A DNA stretch of 29,467 bases from DASQDT01 sp036380435 (GCA_036380435.1 DASVES010000492.1:1-29467); one strand, 5' to 3'. Counted from the stretch's first letter, positions 7,614-15,454 are shown. Numbers and translations are program-made. Notes: generated by a model from the letters alone, not told the origin.

Positions 7614-9578
7614 ATGCTCCGCGTGAGCCTCAACGCCGGTTTGTTTCTGACACTCCTCTTCGCGCTTTGCGCGGGCATCCTGATCGCCGATCACACGTCC
7701 GTCGGCGCTCAACACTCTCAGGCGCCGGGCAATAAAACCGCGCCCGACCTTCGGCGACGTGTGAACAGCGCGCAGGCGGATGAGATGGTCAGCGTTGTCA
7801 TTCAGCCGAGGGCGGGATGGGGCGATGAACTCGACTCCGTCCTGCGGACTCAGGGCGCGCGCGGCCTGCGCCGCTACCACCGCCTGTCGGCCGCGGTGGT
7901 CGAACTCCCCGCGAGCGCCGTCGCGAGTCTGGCGGCCCACAGCGAAGTGGCCTACGTCTCGCTTAACCGGGAAGTCAGTTCCTTCGGCCACGTCTCACAG
8001 ACGAGCGGCGCGGACGCCGTGCGCAGCGCTAACGGCGCGACGGTCGCCGGCCTCGACGGCACAGGGATAAGCATCGCCGTGCTCGACTCTGGGATGGACA
8101 CCACCCACAAGGCCTTCCTCGATAAGAGCAACAACTCGCGCATCATCCTCAGCCGCGACTTCACGGGCGAGGGGCGCACCGACGACCCCTTCGGCCACGG
8201 CACCCACGTCGCCTCCATCGCCGCCGGCAACGGGCGCATCTCGAACGGTCAATACACGGGGGTCGCGCCCAACGCCAATCTCATCAACCTGCGTGTGCTC
8301 AACTCGCAGGGGACGGGCAGCGTCGCCGGACTGCTGGAGGCGCTCGACTGGGTGCTGGTTAACCACGCCGCATACGGCATCAGGGTCGTCAGCATGAGCC
8401 TCGGCGGGCCTGCCGTTGACTCCTACAGGCACGACCCCGTCTGCCGCGCCGTGCGCCGCCTGGTGGACGCCGGCGTGGTCGTCCTCGCGGCAGCGGGTAA
8501 CAACGGCAAGGACAGCCAAGGCCAGAAGGTCTACGGTCAGGTCCACTCGCCCGGCAACGAGCCTTCGGCGATCACCGTCGGCGCGTCGAACTCATTCGGC
8601 ACCGACGCGCGGGGCGACGACGTCGTGACCAGCTACAGCTCGCGCGGCCCCACGCGCAGCTTCTGGGCCGACGCCGACGGCGTCAGGCATTACGACAACC
8701 TCATCAAACCGGACCTCGTCGCCCCCGGCAACAAACTGGTCTACGCGCAGGCCCTCAATAACCGCCTCGTCGCCAACAACCCCTCGCTCGACGCCGGGGT
8801 AAGCCCGGTTGACGGCCGCAAGATGATGTACCTGAACGGCTCGTCGATGGCCACGCCGGTCGCGGCCGGCGCCGCGGCGATGCTCCTGCAAGCCAATCCC
8901 TCCCTGACGCCCAATCTCGTCAAGATGCTTTTGATGTACACCGCGCAGCCGCTCGCCGGCTTCAACATGTTCGAGCAGGGCGCGGGGCAGTTGAACGTCG
9001 AGGGGGCCGTGCGTCTGGCCCGCCTCGTCCGCACCGACTTGACGGCGGCCACGCCCCTCGGCGATCCGCTGCTCACCGCCCCCGAGGCCCCCGCCGCGCA
9101 GACGACCATCGCCGGCCACACCTTCGCGTGGGCGCGCGGCGGCATCCTCGGTCACACTTATGCCTCCGGCGCAGACCTCATCACCAAGTACCAGAAGGTG
9201 TACGGCGTCGGTTCCGTGCTCGGCGACGGCGTCATCATCGGCGACGGTGTGATTATCGGCGACACGTACCTGAGCGTTGATCAGGCGATGATGTCGAGTG
9301 GCGTCATCATCGGCGACCACGTGATGACGAGCGGCGGCGTCATCATCGGCGACGGCCTGCCCTTCCTCTCCGTCAGCCTGCTGCTCGGCGACGGCGTGAT
9401 CATCGGCGACGGCGTCATCATCGGTGACGGCGTGATTATCGGCGACGGCGTGATCATCGGCGACGCCGGGTTGAGGGCGGACGCGACCTTGCAGGCACAG
9501 TCCGCGACCTCCAACGGGGACGACACCCCCTCGATGGTCATCGAGTTGGACAGCGGGGTTGATTACCTCGACTACTGA
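7614..9578 (+). CDS. exported subtilisin-family (S8) serine protease with C-terminal GDGVII repeats
   Basis: This is a 654-residue secreted protease. A signal peptide covers about residues 1-32 (hydrophobic FLTLLFALCAGILIA), then an I9-like propeptide region lies at about 45-125. The S8 catalytic domain has Asp158 (VLDSGMD), His198 (FGHGTHVA), oxyanion Asn296 (AAAGNNG) and nucleophile Ser411 (GSSMATP). The catalytic set is complete, so activity is expected. After the domain (about residue 470) there is a linker and then a tail with GDGVII hexapeptide repeats at 537-550 and 592-617, with degenerate GVIIGD units between. The ATG at 7614 follows a purine-rich GGGGGTGA. The gene is probably a single transcription unit; the next gene starts 54 bases after its stop. 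Substrate and the role of the tail are unknown. Confidence 0.92.
   Translation: MLRVSLNAGLFLTLLFALCAGILIADHTSVGAQHSQAPGNKTAPDLRRRVNSAQADEMVSVVIQPRAGWGDELDSVLRTQGARGLRRYHRLSAAVVELPASAVASLAAHSEVAYVSLNREVSSFGHVSQTSGADAVRSANGATVAGLDGTGISIAVLDSGMDTTHKAFLDKSNNSRIILSRDFTGEGRTDDPFGHGTHVASIAAGNGRISNGQYTGVAPNANLINLRVLNSQGTGSVAGLLEALDWVLVNHAAYGIRVVSMSLGGPAVDSYRHDPVCRAVRRLVDAGVVVLAAAGNNGKDSQGQKVYGQVHSPGNEPSAITVGASNSFGTDARGDDVVTSYSSRGPTRSFWADADGVRHYDNLIKPDLVAPGNKLVYAQALNNRLVANNPSLDAGVSPVDGRKMMYLNGSSMATPVAAGAAAMLLQANPSLTPNLVKMLLMYTAQPLAGFNMFEQGAGQLNVEGAVRLARLVRTDLTAATPLGDPLLTAPEAPAAQTTIAGHTFAWARGGILGHTYASGADLITKYQKVYGVGSVLGDGVIIGDGVIIGDTYLSVDQAMMSSGVIIGDHVMTSGGVIIGDGLPFLSVSLLLGDGVIIGDGVIIGDGVIIGDGVIIGDAGLRADATLQAQSATSNGDDTPSMVIELDSGVDYLDY
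9222..9464 (+). repeat. in-frame 18-bp tandem repeats encoding GDGVII
   Basis: Two tandem blocks of an 18-bp unit lie at 9222-9263 (about two units) and 9387-9464 (four units plus GD), joined by spaced GVIIGD copies. Most base differences between units are synonymous (GTC/GTG, ATC/ATT), so the protein repeat is conserved more tightly than the DNA. The period and the I-G pattern resemble left-handed beta-helix hexapeptides. Confidence 0.85.
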
Positions 9579-9632
9579 TGTCGTCGGCCGTTTAGGTTGA
9601 CGGTAGAGATTCCCCGATCTGAGGTGCGGCTC

Positions 9633-10535
9633 ATGTCAGCCCCGCTTGCTTCCACAGTTCCACCGAACGACATCCGCCCGGCGGCCGAGTTCACCTCCAA
9701 CGCGCTGACCGTCCAGACGCTCCGCGCGGGCGACGAGCCGGAAGTCCTGACCTTCCTCGCCCGCCGCCCCCTCTACACCGTCGTCATGGCCGGGTTCGTC
9801 TCCGACAACGGGCTTGAGAGTTCACTCAACCGCGGCGTCTTCTACGGCTGCCGCGGGCCGGAGGGCCGACTGGAGGGCGTGGCCCTGTTAGGCCACGCCA
9901 CGCTGATGGAGGCACGCGCCCCTGCCGTGCTCGACGCTTTCGGGCGATTCGCACAGGCACTGCCCCGGCCGCATGTCATCATGGGCGAGCAGCAGGTGGT
10001 TGCACGCTTCTGGCGTGGCTACGCGGACGCGGGCGCGGCCCCGCGCCTGTCCTGCCGTGAGTTGCTCTTCGAGCAGCGGCGGCCGGTCGGGGGCCGCGCC
10101 GCGGTGACCGACCTGCGCCTCGCCACGCCCGACGACCTGAACGGTGTCATGGAAGTGCAGGCCCGAATGGCGTTCGAGGAGTGTGGCGTCAACCCGCTGC
10201 GGACCGACCCGGTCGGCTTCCGCGAGCGCTGCCGGCGGCGGATCGAGAAGGGGCGCGTGTGGGTGGTGTCGAGGTGCGGACGGCTGGTCTTCAAGGCCGA
10301 CGCCATCGCCGACACGCCGGAGATTATCTACCTTGAAGGTGTCCACGTCCGGCCCGACAGCCGGGGCGAGGGGCTGGGGCTGGACTGTCTCTCGCAACTG
10401 GGGCGCACGTTGCTCGCGAAGTCCGCCTCCATCTGCCTCGTGGTTAAAGAGGGGCGCACGGAGGCGCAGGATTTTTACCGCAAGGCCGGGTACGAGTTCC
10501 GCTGCTATTACGACACGATCTATCCCGCGAAGTGA
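9633..10535 (+). CDS. GNAT-family N-acetyltransferase with an N-terminal DUF4081-like domain
   Basis: This is a 300-residue protein. The C-terminal half (about 155-300) is a GNAT domain with the acetyl-CoA motif VHVRPDSRGEGLG and the later FYRKAGYEF. The N-terminal half (FLARRPLYTVVMAGF...HVIMGEQQVVARFW) resembles the DUF4081 region found in some two-domain GNAT proteins; this is recognised from memory and not tested. I chose ATG 9633 because GAGGTG lies about ten bases upstream; TTG 9597 in the same frame would add 12 residues with no clear site. The stop overlaps a possible GTG start of the histidine kinase, so the two may be co-transcribed. The substrate is unknown. Confidence 0.8.
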   Translation: MSAPLASTVPPNDIRPAAEFTSNALTVQTLRAGDEPEVLTFLARRPLYTVVMAGFVSDNGLESSLNRGVFYGCRGPEGRLEGVALLGHATLMEARAPAVLDAFGRFAQALPRPHVIMGEQQVVARFWRGYADAGAAPRLSCRELLFEQRRPVGGRAAVTDLRLATPDDLNGVMEVQARMAFEECGVNPLRTDPVGFRERCRRRIEKGRVWVVSRCGRLVFKADAIADTPEIIYLEGVHVRPDSRGEGLGLDCLSQLGRTLLAKSASICLVVKEGRTEAQDFYRKAGYEFRCYYDTIYPAK

Positions 10536-10594
10536 GGCGGGGCGGAGTGCGCCGCGGCGGGCTGCGGCGGATGTCGGAGGGAAGGGGCGAAGCG

Positions 10595-12568
10595 ATGGGC
10601 GAAGTGAATGCGAAGAACAGGTACATGTGGGCCATCATCGCGGGGGGCGCGGGCGTGTTGGCCGTCTCGGCGTACCGCCTCAGTCCGGCGCTGCTCGACG
10701 TGAAGTTCGGCGTGCTGGCCGTCATCACCATCGTGGTCAGCTCGCGCCTCTCCAGCAAGATTCCGCGACTCAGTTCGCACATCACCGTCTCCGACACCTT
10801 CATCTTCCTCACGATGATGCTCTACGGCGGCGAGGCGGCCGTCCTGCTCGCCGCCGTCGAGGGGCTTTGCTCCTCGCTGCGCGTGAACAAGCGGCCCTTC
10901 ACCACTCTCTTCAATTCGGCGGTGATGGCGTGCGCCACCTTCCTCACGGTCACGACCCTGCGCCTGCTCTTCGGCAGCATCCGCGAGTTGTCGCACGAGG
11001 GCTACACCCCCCTGTTCGTCGTCGCCGTCTGCGTCATGGCGCTGGCGCAGTACGTCTTCAACTCCGGTTTGGTCTCGGTGCTCGCCGCCTACAAGATCGA
11101 CCGGCCCTTCTGGCACACGTGGCGGAACTATTATCTGTGGAGTTCCATCACCTATTTCGCCGGGGCGTCGGCCGCCGGAATCATCGCCAAGCTGATCACC
11201 GAGGTCGGCTTCTACGCCGTCATCATCACCACGCCCATCGTCGCCATCATCTTCTTCACCTACGAGACGTACCGGAATAACATCGAGGCCTCGGCCGCGC
11301 AGACCGCGCAGGCCGAACGCCACGTCGAAGAACTCTCGCTCCACCTCGCGGAGCGCGAGCAGGCCGAGAAGGAGCGCGACCGCCTGCTCGTGCGCGAGCA
11401 GGCGGCGCGCGCCGAGGCCGAGCGGGCCAACCGCATGAAGGACGAGTTCCTCGCCACGCTCTCGCACGAGCTGCGCACGCCGCTCACCTCCATCGTCGGC
11501 TGGACGGACTTGCTGCGCTCCGACAAGCTCGACCCGGCGACCAGAATCATGGCGCTGACGACGATTGAACGCAGCGCTCTCACTCAGGTGCAGCTCATCA
11601 ACGAGCTGCTCGACGTGTCGCGCATCATCACGGGAAAGCTCCTGCTCGACATTCAGGAGGTCGATCTCGCGACGGTCGCCGCGGCCGCGGTCGAAGTCAT
11701 GCGCCCGGCGGCCGTCGCCAAAGGCATCACCCTCGTGCAGAGCTGCGCGCCGGGCGCCGAACTGGTCAGCGGTGACGCGGCCCGCCTCCAGCAGGTGGTC
11801 TGGAACCTCGTGGCGAACGCCGTCAAGTTCACGCCCAGCGGCGGGCGCGTCGAGGTGCGGGTCGAGCGGTCGGTGACGCACGTCGTGCTCACGGTGAGCG
11901 ACACCGGGGCCGGCATCAGCCCCGAGTTCCTGCCACACGTCTTCGAGCGCTTCCGCCAGGCCGACAGCACCACCACCCGCACGCACGGCGGCTTGGGCCT
12001 CGGCCTCGCCATCGTCCGTCACCTCGCGGAGATGCACGGCGGGATGGTCCACGCCGAGAGCCCCGGCGAAAACATGGGGGCGACTTTTTACGTGAGTCTC
12101 CCGCCGGCGGCCATCGAAACAGAGGGGCGGAACGCGCGGCGCGTGCGCCGGCAGGACGGCCTCGCCGGGGCGGCGGCCGGACGGCCCATCCTCGACGGGG
12201 TTCGCGTCCTCGTCATCGACGACGAGCGCGACGCGCGTCAGGTGATCAGTGCCGTCCTCACGCATTCGGGGGCCGAAGTGCATGTCTGCGACTCTGCCAG
12301 CGACGCCCTGAAGGAGTTGGAAGGGTGGACGCCTGACGTGATCATGAGCGACATCAGCATGCCCGGCGAGGACGGCTATGACCTGCTGCGGAAAGTGCGG
12401 AGCCTTCCCGGCGAGCGCGTGCGGAGCATCCCGGCGGCAGCCCTGACGGCCTATGCGCGCGACGAAGATCGCGAGCGCGCCCTGGCCGCCGGCTTCCAGA
12501 AACACATCGCCAAGCCAGTGCGCTCGGCCGAGCTGGTGGGCCTCGTCGCCGACCTCGCGCGAATCTGA
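10595..12568 (+). CDS. hybrid sensor histidine kinase with a membrane sensor and a C-terminal receiver
   Basis: This protein has about 657 residues. Six or seven hydrophobic segments fill residues 10-222, followed by a charged coiled-coil linker (about 225-275). The HisKA domain holds the H-box LATLSHELRTPLTS with His291. The ATPase domain shows the N-box WNLVANAVKFTPSGG, G1 SDTGAGIS and G2 GGLGLGLAIV. A receiver domain follows with IDDERD and phospho-acceptor Asp586 in MSDISMPGEDG. The membrane part matches no sensor domain I can name. I chose ATG 10595, after a purine-rich GGAGGGAAGGGG; GTG 10532, overlapping the upstream stop, would add 21 Arg/Gly-rich residues. No separate response regulator is adjacent, so output may pass by phosphorelay to a distant protein. 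Confidence 0.88.
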   Translation: MGEVNAKNRYMWAIIAGGAGVLAVSAYRLSPALLDVKFGVLAVITIVVSSRLSSKIPRLSSHITVSDTFIFLTMMLYGGEAAVLLAAVEGLCSSLRVNKRPFTTLFNSAVMACATFLTVTTLRLLFGSIRELSHEGYTPLFVVAVCVMALAQYVFNSGLVSVLAAYKIDRPFWHTWRNYYLWSSITYFAGASAAGIIAKLITEVGFYAVIITTPIVAIIFFTYETYRNNIEASAAQTAQAERHVEELSLHLAEREQAEKERDRLLVREQAARAEAERANRMKDEFLATLSHELRTPLTSIVGWTDLLRSDKLDPATRIMALTTIERSALTQVQLINELLDVSRIITGKLLLDIQEVDLATVAAAAVEVMRPAAVAKGITLVQSCAPGAELVSGDAARLQQVVWNLVANAVKFTPSGGRVEVRVERSVTHVVLTVSDTGAGISPEFLPHVFERFRQADSTTTRTHGGLGLGLAIVRHLAEMHGGMVHAESPGENMGATFYVSLPPAAIETEGRNARRVRRQDGLAGAAAGRPILDGVRVLVIDDERDARQVISAVLTHSGAEVHVCDSASDALKELEGWTPDVIMSDISMPGEDGYDLLRKVRSLPGERVRSIPAAALTAYARDEDRERALAAGFQKHIAKPVRSAELVGLVADLARI

Positions 12569-12608
12569 TTTGCAAACCAGATGAGCTGTCCCCGTGGCGG
12601 ACACTCAC

Positions 12609-12669
12609 AACACAGAGACCGGGGGGATGTTTTGCCTGGCGGGCAAAACATCCCCCCGGTCTCTGTGTT
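12609..12669. repeat. perfect inverted repeat, 28-bp arms, 5-base loop
   Basis: The left arm (12609-12636, beginning AACACAGAGACC) is exactly complementary to the right arm (12642-12669), with TGGCG between. It starts 41 bases after the kinase stop. As RNA it would form an extremely stable hairpin and could end transcription from either side, but no T-run follows. It directly abuts repeat copy B. Confidence 0.9.
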
Positions 12670-12670
12670 T

Positions 12671-12731
12671 AGCCGAACTGTTTCCAGCTCGGCCCAATTC
12701 AAAACTGACTCTACCCTTGAGAGTTCATTAA
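12671..12731 (+). repeat. palindromic intergenic element, copy B
   Basis: This is the second copy of the element at 7309-7369. The hairpin GCCGAACTG-TTTC-CAGCTCGGC spans 12672-12693 with one mismatch; on the opposite strand it is a GAAA-loop hairpin with a G-U pair. The invariant ATTCAAAAC (12697-12705) and a weaker TTCAA...TTGAG pairing follow. It lies 151 bases upstream of the sigma-factor ATG. Confidence 0.6.
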
Positions 12732-12881
12732 TCGCGGCCCTCTCCTTGATTGAAGCGGGTGGCCCTTTCGCCGTCCGTTAATCCTCCTTAACCTTCGGGT
12801 GACGAACGGTTGGCACGCTCGCCCGTGAAGCTCAGGCGGGACATCCAACCCTCCGCCCTGAATTCATCACTCATTAAGCGC

Positions 12882-13421
12882 ATGGACAGTAACGACTTCA
12901 CCACCAAGGCTGACCAGCAACTGGTCGAGAAGTTCATGCGGACTAAAGACGAAACAACGTTCAGAGAACTCTATCGCCGCCACACCCCGTACCTTTACCT
13001 GTTGGCGCTGCGTCTGGTCGGCGGCGCGGTAAGCGAAGCGCAGGACGCCGTTCAGGACACTTGGCTCCGCGCCTGCAAGACGTTGTCCGGGTTCGCGTGG
13101 CGGTCGAGTCTGCGGACATGGCTGGCGGGCATTCTCATCAACCGCGTGCGCGAGATGAACCGTGAGAGCGTGCGCCGAAACGAAGAAGAACTGCCTGAGG
13201 AATTTTCGCTCCCTGGGCCAGCGCGGGCGAGCGAGCATGTGGACCTCGAGCAGTCCATCGCCCGCCTGCCGGCCGGCTACCGGCTCGTGCTCGTGCTTCA
13301 CGACGTGGAAGGTTACACGCACGAAGAGATTGGGGCCCGGTTGGAGATCAGCGCCGGCACGTCGAAGAGCCAACTCCACCACGCGCGAAAGGCTCTGCGC
13401 GCCGCGTTTCAAGGCAAGTGA
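12882..13421 (+). CDS. ECF-type RNA polymerase sigma factor
   Basis: This is a 179-residue sigma-70 family protein with only regions 2 and 4, as in ECF factors. Region 2 spans about residues 15-85 (TFRELYRRHTPYLYLLALRL, DAVQDTWLRACKTL, SSLRTWLAGILINRVRE). Region 4 spans about 120-175 (LEQSIARLPAGYRLVLVLHDVEG, then the helix-turn-helix THEEIGARLEISAGTSKSQLHHARKALR). There is no C-terminal extension of the SnoaL or TPR kind. I chose ATG 12882, which gives standard ECF length; TTG 12810 would add 24 unlikely residues. The gene is nine bases upstream of a membrane protein with a YCII-like domain, its probable anti-sigma partner. The repeat element upstream could be part of an autoregulated promoter. 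Confidence 0.9.
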   Translation: MDSNDFTTKADQQLVEKFMRTKDETTFRELYRRHTPYLYLLALRLVGGAVSEAQDAVQDTWLRACKTLSGFAWRSSLRTWLAGILINRVREMNRESVRRNEEELPEEFSLPGPARASEHVDLEQSIARLPAGYRLVLVLHDVEGYTHEEIGARLEISAGTSKSQLHHARKALRAAFQGK

Positions 13422-13430
13422 GGTTCCGAG

Positions 13431-14045
13431 ATGAGTCAGGAATTTGAAGACGAGCTGAGCGCGGAAGAACGTCGGGCGCTCGACGCTCTGGTGCGGGAGA
13501 AGACGGCGCTGCCACTTCTGGAAGAGCGTGTCGTCGGGGCGCTCAAACGGGCGGAGTTGCTTCGCCCCGCTAAGAGTATCCGGGGCCTTCGCGCGCCCCG
13601 CGTCGGGCTGGCCGTCGCGGCGTCCTTGTTGTTCTTCGTGCTGGGCACGCTGGCCGGCGCGCGCTGGGGCGCTGGGGCGCCGGAGAGAAAGACCGGCGTG
13701 GGGGAGTTCATGCTGGTGCTGCGCTCCGCCGCGGGGCAGTCGCAGCCCGACGCCCCCGACGAGGTCAGGCGCAGAGTCGGCGAGTACGGCAAGTGGGCGG
13801 GACGGCTGAGGCAGCAGGGCGTGCGCGTTGACGGCGAGAAGCTCAGGCGCGAGGCGCGCATTCTGCGTGCTGCCGACGGGAGCGCTGCGGTCTCCGAAGA
13901 ACGTTCCGAGGCGAGCCAAGACGCCATCGCCGGCTACTTCCTAATCGAAGCCCAGAATTATGAGCAGGCCGTCAAGGTCGCCGAAGGGTGTCCCCACCTG
14001 AAGTATGGGGGGACAATCGAGATTCGGCAGATTGATCGGTTTTGA
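13431..14045 (+). CDS. predicted membrane anti-sigma factor fused to a YCII/DGPF-like domain
   Basis: This 204-residue protein has three parts. Residues 1-55 are a charged helical segment (DELSAEERRALDALVREK and LEERVVGALKRAELLRP) of the kind that could clamp a sigma factor in the cytoplasm. One membrane helix lies at about 58-77. Residues 92-202 look like a YCII-related domain: EFMLVLRS at the start, GEYGKWAGRLRQQGVRV in the middle, AIAGYFLIEAQNYEQAVKVAEGCP and GTIEIRQI at the end. The DGPF tetrapeptide of typical members is not present. The ATG at 13431 has GAGG seven bases upstream and is nine bases after the sigma gene. YCII/DGPF proteins are known neighbours of some ECF sigma factors; the membrane-anchored fusion suggests that the YCII part is the extracytoplasmic sensor. 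Function is inferred from context. Confidence 0.7.
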   Translation: MSQEFEDELSAEERRALDALVREKTALPLLEERVVGALKRAELLRPAKSIRGLRAPRVGLAVAASLLFFVLGTLAGARWGAGAPERKTGVGEFMLVLRSAAGQSQPDAPDEVRRRVGEYGKWAGRLRQQGVRVDGEKLRREARILRAADGSAAVSEERSEASQDAIAGYFLIEAQNYEQAVKVAEGCPHLKYGGTIEIRQIDRF

Positions 14046-14082
14046 AAACTCGCGCCCGGCGCGAAGCCTAAGGAGGAATGGA

Positions 14083-14952
14083 ATGAAAGTGCTGGCTCAT
14101 CTCGCGTCCGTCCTGCTGCTCGTCGGCACGGGCGGCTTCGTTAACAACCCTCCCGCCGCGAAGGCGGAGCTTAATGCGGGTGTGAGCGAATCTTTCATCC
14201 GCACCTTTGGCGTGAAGATCAACGTCGAAGACATGGAGAAAGCCCTCGCCTTCTACAACGGCAAGCTCGGTTTTGAAGTCGAAGACCGGCGCGGCTATCC
14301 CGATGAAGTGAAGCTGGCATCCGGCGGCCGGGAAAAAATCATCCTCAACCGCGTGAAGAAGCTCAGGCCGCTCGTCCCCAACGATGCGCGGCTCACCTTC
14401 ACGCTGCAAGTCAACGACCTCGACCAGGCCATCCGCAGGCTGAAAGCGCTCGGGGTAGAGTTCGCCGAAACGGAAAAACGTAAAGAGGCCGTGGGCGACG
14501 CCATCTCCATCCGCGACCCGTTCGGCAGACCCATTTCGATGATGCACCAGACCGTCGTCAAGGTCGAGCCGTTCAAAGAGCCGAGGGTTTACAACTTCGG
14601 CTTCCTCGTCCCCGACATGGGCGTCGGCAGAGATTTTTACACGAACAAGCTCGGCTTCGTCGTCCGCAGCGAAAAATACTTGCCGCTCGATCTGCCGCTC
14701 GGACACCCAGACGCAACCTTCGCCTTCATGCTCCACGTCCGCCCCGGCGTTCGCCCCGTGAAGAGCGCCTACCCGGAGGCCGCGCCGTTTCTGACGATGG
14801 TCTTCGAGACCGCCGATCTGCCGCAGACGCTCGAAGGGCTGAGGCGGAAGCAGGTCAACGTGGTCGCCGTCAAAGATTCTCAGCAGGGCCGGGTCGTCGT
14901 TCTCGAAGACCCCTTCGGGAACGTCTCGGAGATCGTCGAGGCGCGCAAGTGA
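14083..14952 (+). CDS. exported protein with two VOC (glyoxalase/dioxygenase-like) domains
   Basis: This is a 289-residue protein. A signal peptide (residues 1 to about 28, LASVLLLVGTGGF) is followed by two tandem vicinal-oxygen-chelate domains. The first contains FGVKINVEDMEKALAFYNGKLGFEV and ends IRDPFGRPISMMHQ; the second contains NFGFLVPDMGVGRDFYTNKLGFVV and ends LEDPFGNVSEIVE. VOC proteins include glyoxalase I, dioxygenases and antibiotic-binding proteins; the substrate cannot be told here. Export is unusual for the family. ATG 14083 is supported by a perfect AGGAGG at 14071-14076. It is 37 bases after the anti-sigma gene and may belong to the same operon, ending at the hairpin 15064-15096. 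Confidence 0.85.
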   Translation: MKVLAHLASVLLLVGTGGFVNNPPAAKAELNAGVSESFIRTFGVKINVEDMEKALAFYNGKLGFEVEDRRGYPDEVKLASGGREKIILNRVKKLRPLVPNDARLTFTLQVNDLDQAIRRLKALGVEFAETEKRKEAVGDAISIRDPFGRPISMMHQTVVKVEPFKEPRVYNFGFLVPDMGVGRDFYTNKLGFVVRSEKYLPLDLPLGHPDATFAFMLHVRPGVRPVKSAYPEAAPFLTMVFETADLPQTLEGLRRKQVNVVAVKDSQQGRVVVLEDPFGNVSEIVEARK

Positions 14953-15063
14953 ATCCACTGGCGTCGGCGATTTCGTCTCGACGCGCATCGCTTCGAGTAG
15001 GGCCGCGAAGACAAGGGGGTAGTTACCGACCGGCTCGGCCGAGTAACCTTCGCCGGAGCTAGG

Positions 15064-15096
15064 AAAGGGCGCGCCACTTCGTGTGGCGCGCCCTTT
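15064..15096 (+). terminator. strong hairpin terminator after the VOC gene
   Basis: The arms AAAGGGCGCGCCAC (15064-15077) and GTGGCGCGCCCTTT (15083-15096) are perfectly complementary over 14 bp around a TTCGT loop. The hairpin is 111 bases after the VOC stop. It has A and T triplets at its ends, so it could work in both directions, though no long T-run follows. Confidence 0.65.
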
Positions 15097-15127
15097 CGGT
15101 TAGAGATCACTCAGAGCGATAATTTAA

Positions 15128-15156
15128 TTGACTTTTTAGGGTGGGGACGATAATCT
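15128..15156 (+). promoter_or_regulatory. candidate sigma-70 promoter of the glycoconjugate cluster
   Basis: TTGACT (15128-15133) is followed by GATAAT (15149-15154) at a 15-base spacing, or TAATCT (15151-15156) at 17 bases. It sits in the AT-rich part just after the VOC terminator and would give a leader of about 365 bases. Confidence 0.35.
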
Positions 15157-15304
15157 CCGCGCCTTCACAACGGCGGGCCGGCGCCCAAAGCCTCATAAAC
15201 GGCCCGTTAAACCGGTTACAAGCGGTTAGTTCAATTATTCTGTAGTACTCACCGCGATAACCTTTTTTGCCCCGCAATGGTTGTCACACTAGGCCAGCGC
15301 GAGC

Positions 15305-15361
15305 CTGACCGGGAACCGGCGAAGTCTTATCCCGCGGTCAGCGTCTCACCTGACCGGCGGG
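15305..15361 (+). promoter_or_regulatory. three-arm segment able to form two mutually exclusive hairpins
   Basis: The middle arm TCCCGCGGTCAG (15330-15341) can pair with CTGACCGGGA upstream (15305-15314, two-base bulge) or with CTGACCGGCGGG downstream (15350-15361, 11 pairs and one bulge). Only one pairing is possible at a time, as in attenuators and riboswitch expression platforms. No known riboswitch consensus was recognised. Confidence 0.4.
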
Positions 15362-15454
15362 CTGTGTTAGCTCTTTAACCCGACAGGAGCGCCCCGAAGA
15401 CCGACCACCACACGAGTTCTCCCTAACCCTCCGTCGAATTAATTTCCACACAGA

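Larger units (their letters stand above)
12569..12881 (+). other. intergenic region between the kinase and the ECF sigma factor
   Basis: This 313-base region holds the 28-bp-arm palindrome (12609-12669), repeat copy B (12671-12731) and a short operator-like inverted repeat GTTAA-TCCTCC-TTAAC (12777-12792). In-frame codons continue upstream of the sigma gene to a TTG at 12810, but that extension lacks a clear ribosome site and looks unlike sigma-70 N-termini. No gene is supported in this region. Confidence 0.6.

Noticed and set aside
9222..9464. CRISPR-like appearance of the regular repeats
   Set aside because: The 18-bp units are contiguous, have no spacers and stay in frame within the protease gene.
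10520..12604. 694-residue open frame on the - strand
   Set aside because: It mirrors the histidine kinase codon by codon and shows no domain of its own.
12581..12781. 66-residue + strand frame across the large palindrome
   Set aside because: Its sequence is simply the translated inverted repeat, with no ribosome site and no homology-like features.
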